In this document: in pieces, positions 62,045 through 64,000 of the stretch | Layout of the letters: each line of letters starts with the position of its first letter | How positions within the stretch are numbered: the stretch's first letter is position 1 | Assembly (NCBI RefSeq): GCF_010499245.1 | Contig: NZ_JAAGOW010000002.1 | Location: 744,001-808,000, forward strand | Direction of reading: 5' to 3' | Source: Variovorax sp. WS11 | Lineage (GTDB): Bacteria > Pseudomonadota > Gammaproteobacteria > Burkholderiales > Burkholderiaceae_C | Length of the DNA stretch: 64,000 nt | Made by a program: the position numbers and the translations under genes | The notes under the pieces: model-generated | Database searches by the model: none | The model's input: only the letters and a program-made list of their open reading frames with translations | Told to the model about the DNA's origin: nothing

Positions 62045-63107
62045 TTATCCCTTGAAGCCCTTCAGCTTTTGGAATACCGCCGCAGGAAGAATGCTGGCTA
62101 TCAAGCTGGTTGTTTTGAACAAAACCCATCGCGCGTAAGGTGAGTCGGGTGCCACGGTTTGAATTGGGTTGCCGCGCGCGTCCACCAGCCCGCCTGCGGT
62201 GACGATGTTGTAGATATCTATCACAAATGTGTCACAGCGATAGACGCCCTTTTGCGCCTCGGTCGTTGCTGTTCTCGGCAGGGCGGCTGTGGCTGTCGCA
62301 AAAATTGTGTAATCAGCACCCAGTCTGAAAATCTGGAGTGCGCGCGCATTCATGGCTCGCCGGCTGTCTAGTACTTGCCTCGGCTTGTTTCTACAATCGG
62401 TCTCGAAACACCCTTTGACGTAGAAGCTCGGAATGTTCGGGTAACCTGCGCCCCAGTAAGCGTTTGGTCCCTGCGCTCGCACAGTTGATTTGAAGTTGTC
62501 GACTCACATACTGAACAACGAGCGGCTCCTTCATGACCTGATAGATGTTATTGCCATCGAAGTAGCCGACGTGCCCAGGCGCAGCAAGCCAGCCCACGAG
62601 TTCGCGGCCTACCCCGTCGCCGGGCTGCTTCGGCTCCGGCTTGTTCAGATCGGGATCGGACCCAATACCCCAGAGGGTTTGCCCGCTTGCTGCCACCACG
62701 ACGAGGTTGCCATCGTCTTTCGGCATCAGATAGGCACCCGGATTCCCTGAAGTCGCGGAATACCAGGTTGGGTAGCGCGGCGGCGGCTGCTTGTAGTAAA
62801 CAGGCTCGCCTTTTTGTACCGGGAGGGGCGGCGGGTCGTAGTAGGTGACGGCATTTCCATCGCCCTGCATGACCAGAAATCCACCCGGAAGATTCGATGT
62901 GCCGGTGTTCCAGCGCACTGCACCATCGGCGACCCGGTAATACACGAGATTCCCATCACCCTGCATGATCAGCACGTACTGCTGATTGTCTGAATAGATG
63001 CTTTGCCCTGGATACATGACCGACCCGGGTGCCAGGATCGCGGCGTTGGCAAGTCCGGCAACAAAGAACAGGGCCGCGGCGACCACCTTTGAAATCGACT
63101 CCCTCAT
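62045..63107 (-). CDS. Secreted mannose-binding lectin (bulb-type) fused to a permuted papain-like amidase; one-base frameshift
   Basis: From the ATG at 63107 (GAAGGA upstream): signal peptide to about residue 23, then bulb-lectin repeats with two canonical QxDxNxVxY motifs (Q49 and Q81) and a degenerate third (about 130-137). A C-terminal domain follows with H179 in APGHVGYFDG and, after the frame break near 62490 (CTTCAAATC, one extra base), C291 in GVYRCDTFVIDIY. His before Cys in this spacing is the order of circularly permuted NlpC/P60 (YiiX/YaeF-like) enzymes. Total about 353 residues when the frame is repaired. It likely binds a sugar-coated surface and cuts peptide or lipid-linked bonds. 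Confidence 0.75.
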
Positions 63108-63253
63108 TTTTTCCTTCGGCTGTTTAACCACCCCGGAATGGAGCGGCGGCCGATGCTAGGCGTTACCTATTCAATCGACAACTACCAGAGTTTGTAGTTG
63201 TGCCAAGTCTGGAAATTTGCTAGTGCATTCCATGCGTCGATATCAATGGACGC

Positions 63254-63283
63254 AAAAAAGCCGGCACGATGTGCCGGCTTTTT
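63254..63283. terminator. Strong bidirectional rho-independent terminator downstream of dmsC
   Basis: GCCGGCAC and GTGCCGGC pair around GAT, flanked by A6 on one side and T5 on the other. It lies 15 nt past the dmsC stop and works for either direction, separating dmsC from the lectin-amidase unit. Confidence 0.93.
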
Positions 63284-63297
63284 CTTGCCTGCGCCCC

Positions 63298-64000
63298 TCA
63301 GGACACGACCTGGTAATACAAGTTCTGCGGATGCCGCGCCTGCGCGAAGAAAAACCAGCGCTCGGCCATCAGCCCCGGCGCCTGCACCAGCAGCGCCAGC
63401 ACGAAGGCGAGCGTCGACTGCGAGGCGATGCCCCACAGCAGCAGGAGGGCCGGCAGCGCGAAGCCCAGCACGATGAAGCCCAGCTTCACCTGCTTCAGCG
63501 CCGCACGGCTCGCGCCGTGGAAGAACTCGCGGGTGTTGAAGGAGCCGGCCGACATGCCCATGGACTTCTGCACCAGCTTGGGCGCACGGATGCCGGTGGC
63601 CGTCTGCAAGGTGGAGCGCGGCACCAGCGCGGCATTGCGGCGCAGCGACAGCATGCGCGTGCCCCAGGCGGCGAGCGTGACGGCAAGCGCGCAGGGCCCG
63701 CTCACGCGCAGCAGATCCGCCTCGCCGCCCAGCGCCGCCAATGCGCTGGCGAGGATCAGCCCCGAGGACAGCCCGATCAGCGCGAAGTTGACCAGCGTCA
63801 GCGGCTGCGCCCATTCCTGGATAAAGCGCAGGCAGGCGTAGATCATCGCGGTGCAGTACCAAAGCAGCGCCGCGACGGCGATCGCGGCCAGCGGCAGCCA
63901 CGGCGCGTGGATACCGCTGCGCAGGGCCAGCCACCACAGCGCGACCACCGCGATAAAGGTGGGCAGCACGATCACCTCGCGCGAGAGCCACGAGGTGCGC
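63298..64000 (-). CDS. dmsC: DMSO reductase anchor subunit DmsC, 5' end off the right edge
   Basis: 234 codons in the window, no start. Six or more membrane helices, with the DmsC-type block SLRRNAALVPRSTLQTATGI and the C-terminal LVQAPGLMAERWFFFAQARH. It anchors a molybdopterin/FeS reductase pair to the inner membrane and accepts quinol electrons. The dmsAB-type subunits should lie just beyond 64000. Confidence 0.9.
   Translation of the reverse strand, partial: RTSWLSREVIVLPTFIAVVALWWLALRSGIHAPWLPLAAIAVAALLWYCTAMIYACLRFIQEWAQPLTLVNFALIGLSSGLILASALAALGGEADLLRVSGPCALAVTLAAWGTRMLSLRRNAALVPRSTLQTATGIRAPKLVQKSMGMSAGSFNTREFFHGASRAALKQVKLGFIVLGFALPALLLLWGIASQSTLAFVLALLVQAPGLMAERWFFFAQARHPQNLYYQVVS

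Noticed and set aside
1..64000. CRISPR arrays, tRNA or rRNA genes
   Set aside because: No regularly spaced repeats, cloverleaf sequences or rRNA segments were seen on reading the window by eye.

Overview
The window is about 64 kb of GC-rich DNA with the gene content of a betaproteobacterium of the Comamonadaceae type (Variovorax, Acidovorax or a relative). The pointers are a FlhDC-type flagellar operon order (flgBCDEFGHIJ with divergent flgA-flgM-flgN), three Bug-type (tripartite tricarboxylate transporter) binding proteins, a DMSO-reductase anchor gene and a TRAP/idonate locus. The genus is an inference from these features; no ribosomal RNA gene is present.

Layout. (1) 1-13.6 kb: motility and chemotaxis. 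On the minus strand flgB to flgJ run into cheW and two tandem methyl-accepting chemotaxis receptors. On the plus strand are flgA, flgM with a textbook sigma-28 promoter, and flgN, which has no in-frame stop. (2) 13.6-26.9 kb: mixed metabolic and signalling genes. These include a coupled pair of exported proteins of unknown function, a Bug protein, a frameshifted VOC gene, a PhnB-like protein, GAF, MHYT and TerC proteins, a DUF995-like protein, a LysR/Bug/amidase unit and a DadA-like oxidoreductase. (3) 27.0-35 kb: an accessory island. It holds a broken filamentous haemagglutinin/CdiA-type exoprotein gene (nonsense codon plus an apparent internal deletion), its displaced EndoU nuclease toxin domain and a probable immunity gene. 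An IS256-family insertion sequence with an 8-bp target duplication follows, then an unrecognised three-gene lipoprotein/coiled-coil module and a DUF3883-like gene. (4) 35-47.5 kb: CoA-transferase, phosphocholine-type phospholipase C, nitrilase-like protein, phospholipase D, hybrid histidine kinase, diiron oxygenase and an OmpR-type regulator. (5) 47.5-56.8 kb: a minus-strand sugar-acid operon (idnO, Bug protein, RspA/ManD-like and DgoD-like dehydratases, TRAP transporter dctPQM, idnD) facing a GntR regulator across a perfect palindrome. (6) 56.8-61.4 kb: quinone-oxidoreductase-like, coniferyl-aldehyde-dehydrogenase-like and sterol-desaturase-like genes with a divergent LysR. (7) 61.4-63.1 kb: a secreted mannose-lectin/permuted papain-like amidase protein followed 5 nt later by a membrane-anchored partner; both reading frames are broken. 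(8) The right edge cuts dmsC.

The two places most likely to hold something undescribed are the lectin-amidase plus membrane-anchored partner (62-63.1 kb), which looks like an antibacterial effector/immunity pair, and the three-gene module at 32.3-34.0 kb. Single-base frame breaks in several otherwise well-conserved genes (near 13.35, 17.62, 61.9 and 62.49 kb) could be decay or residual assembly indels; reads are needed to tell which.
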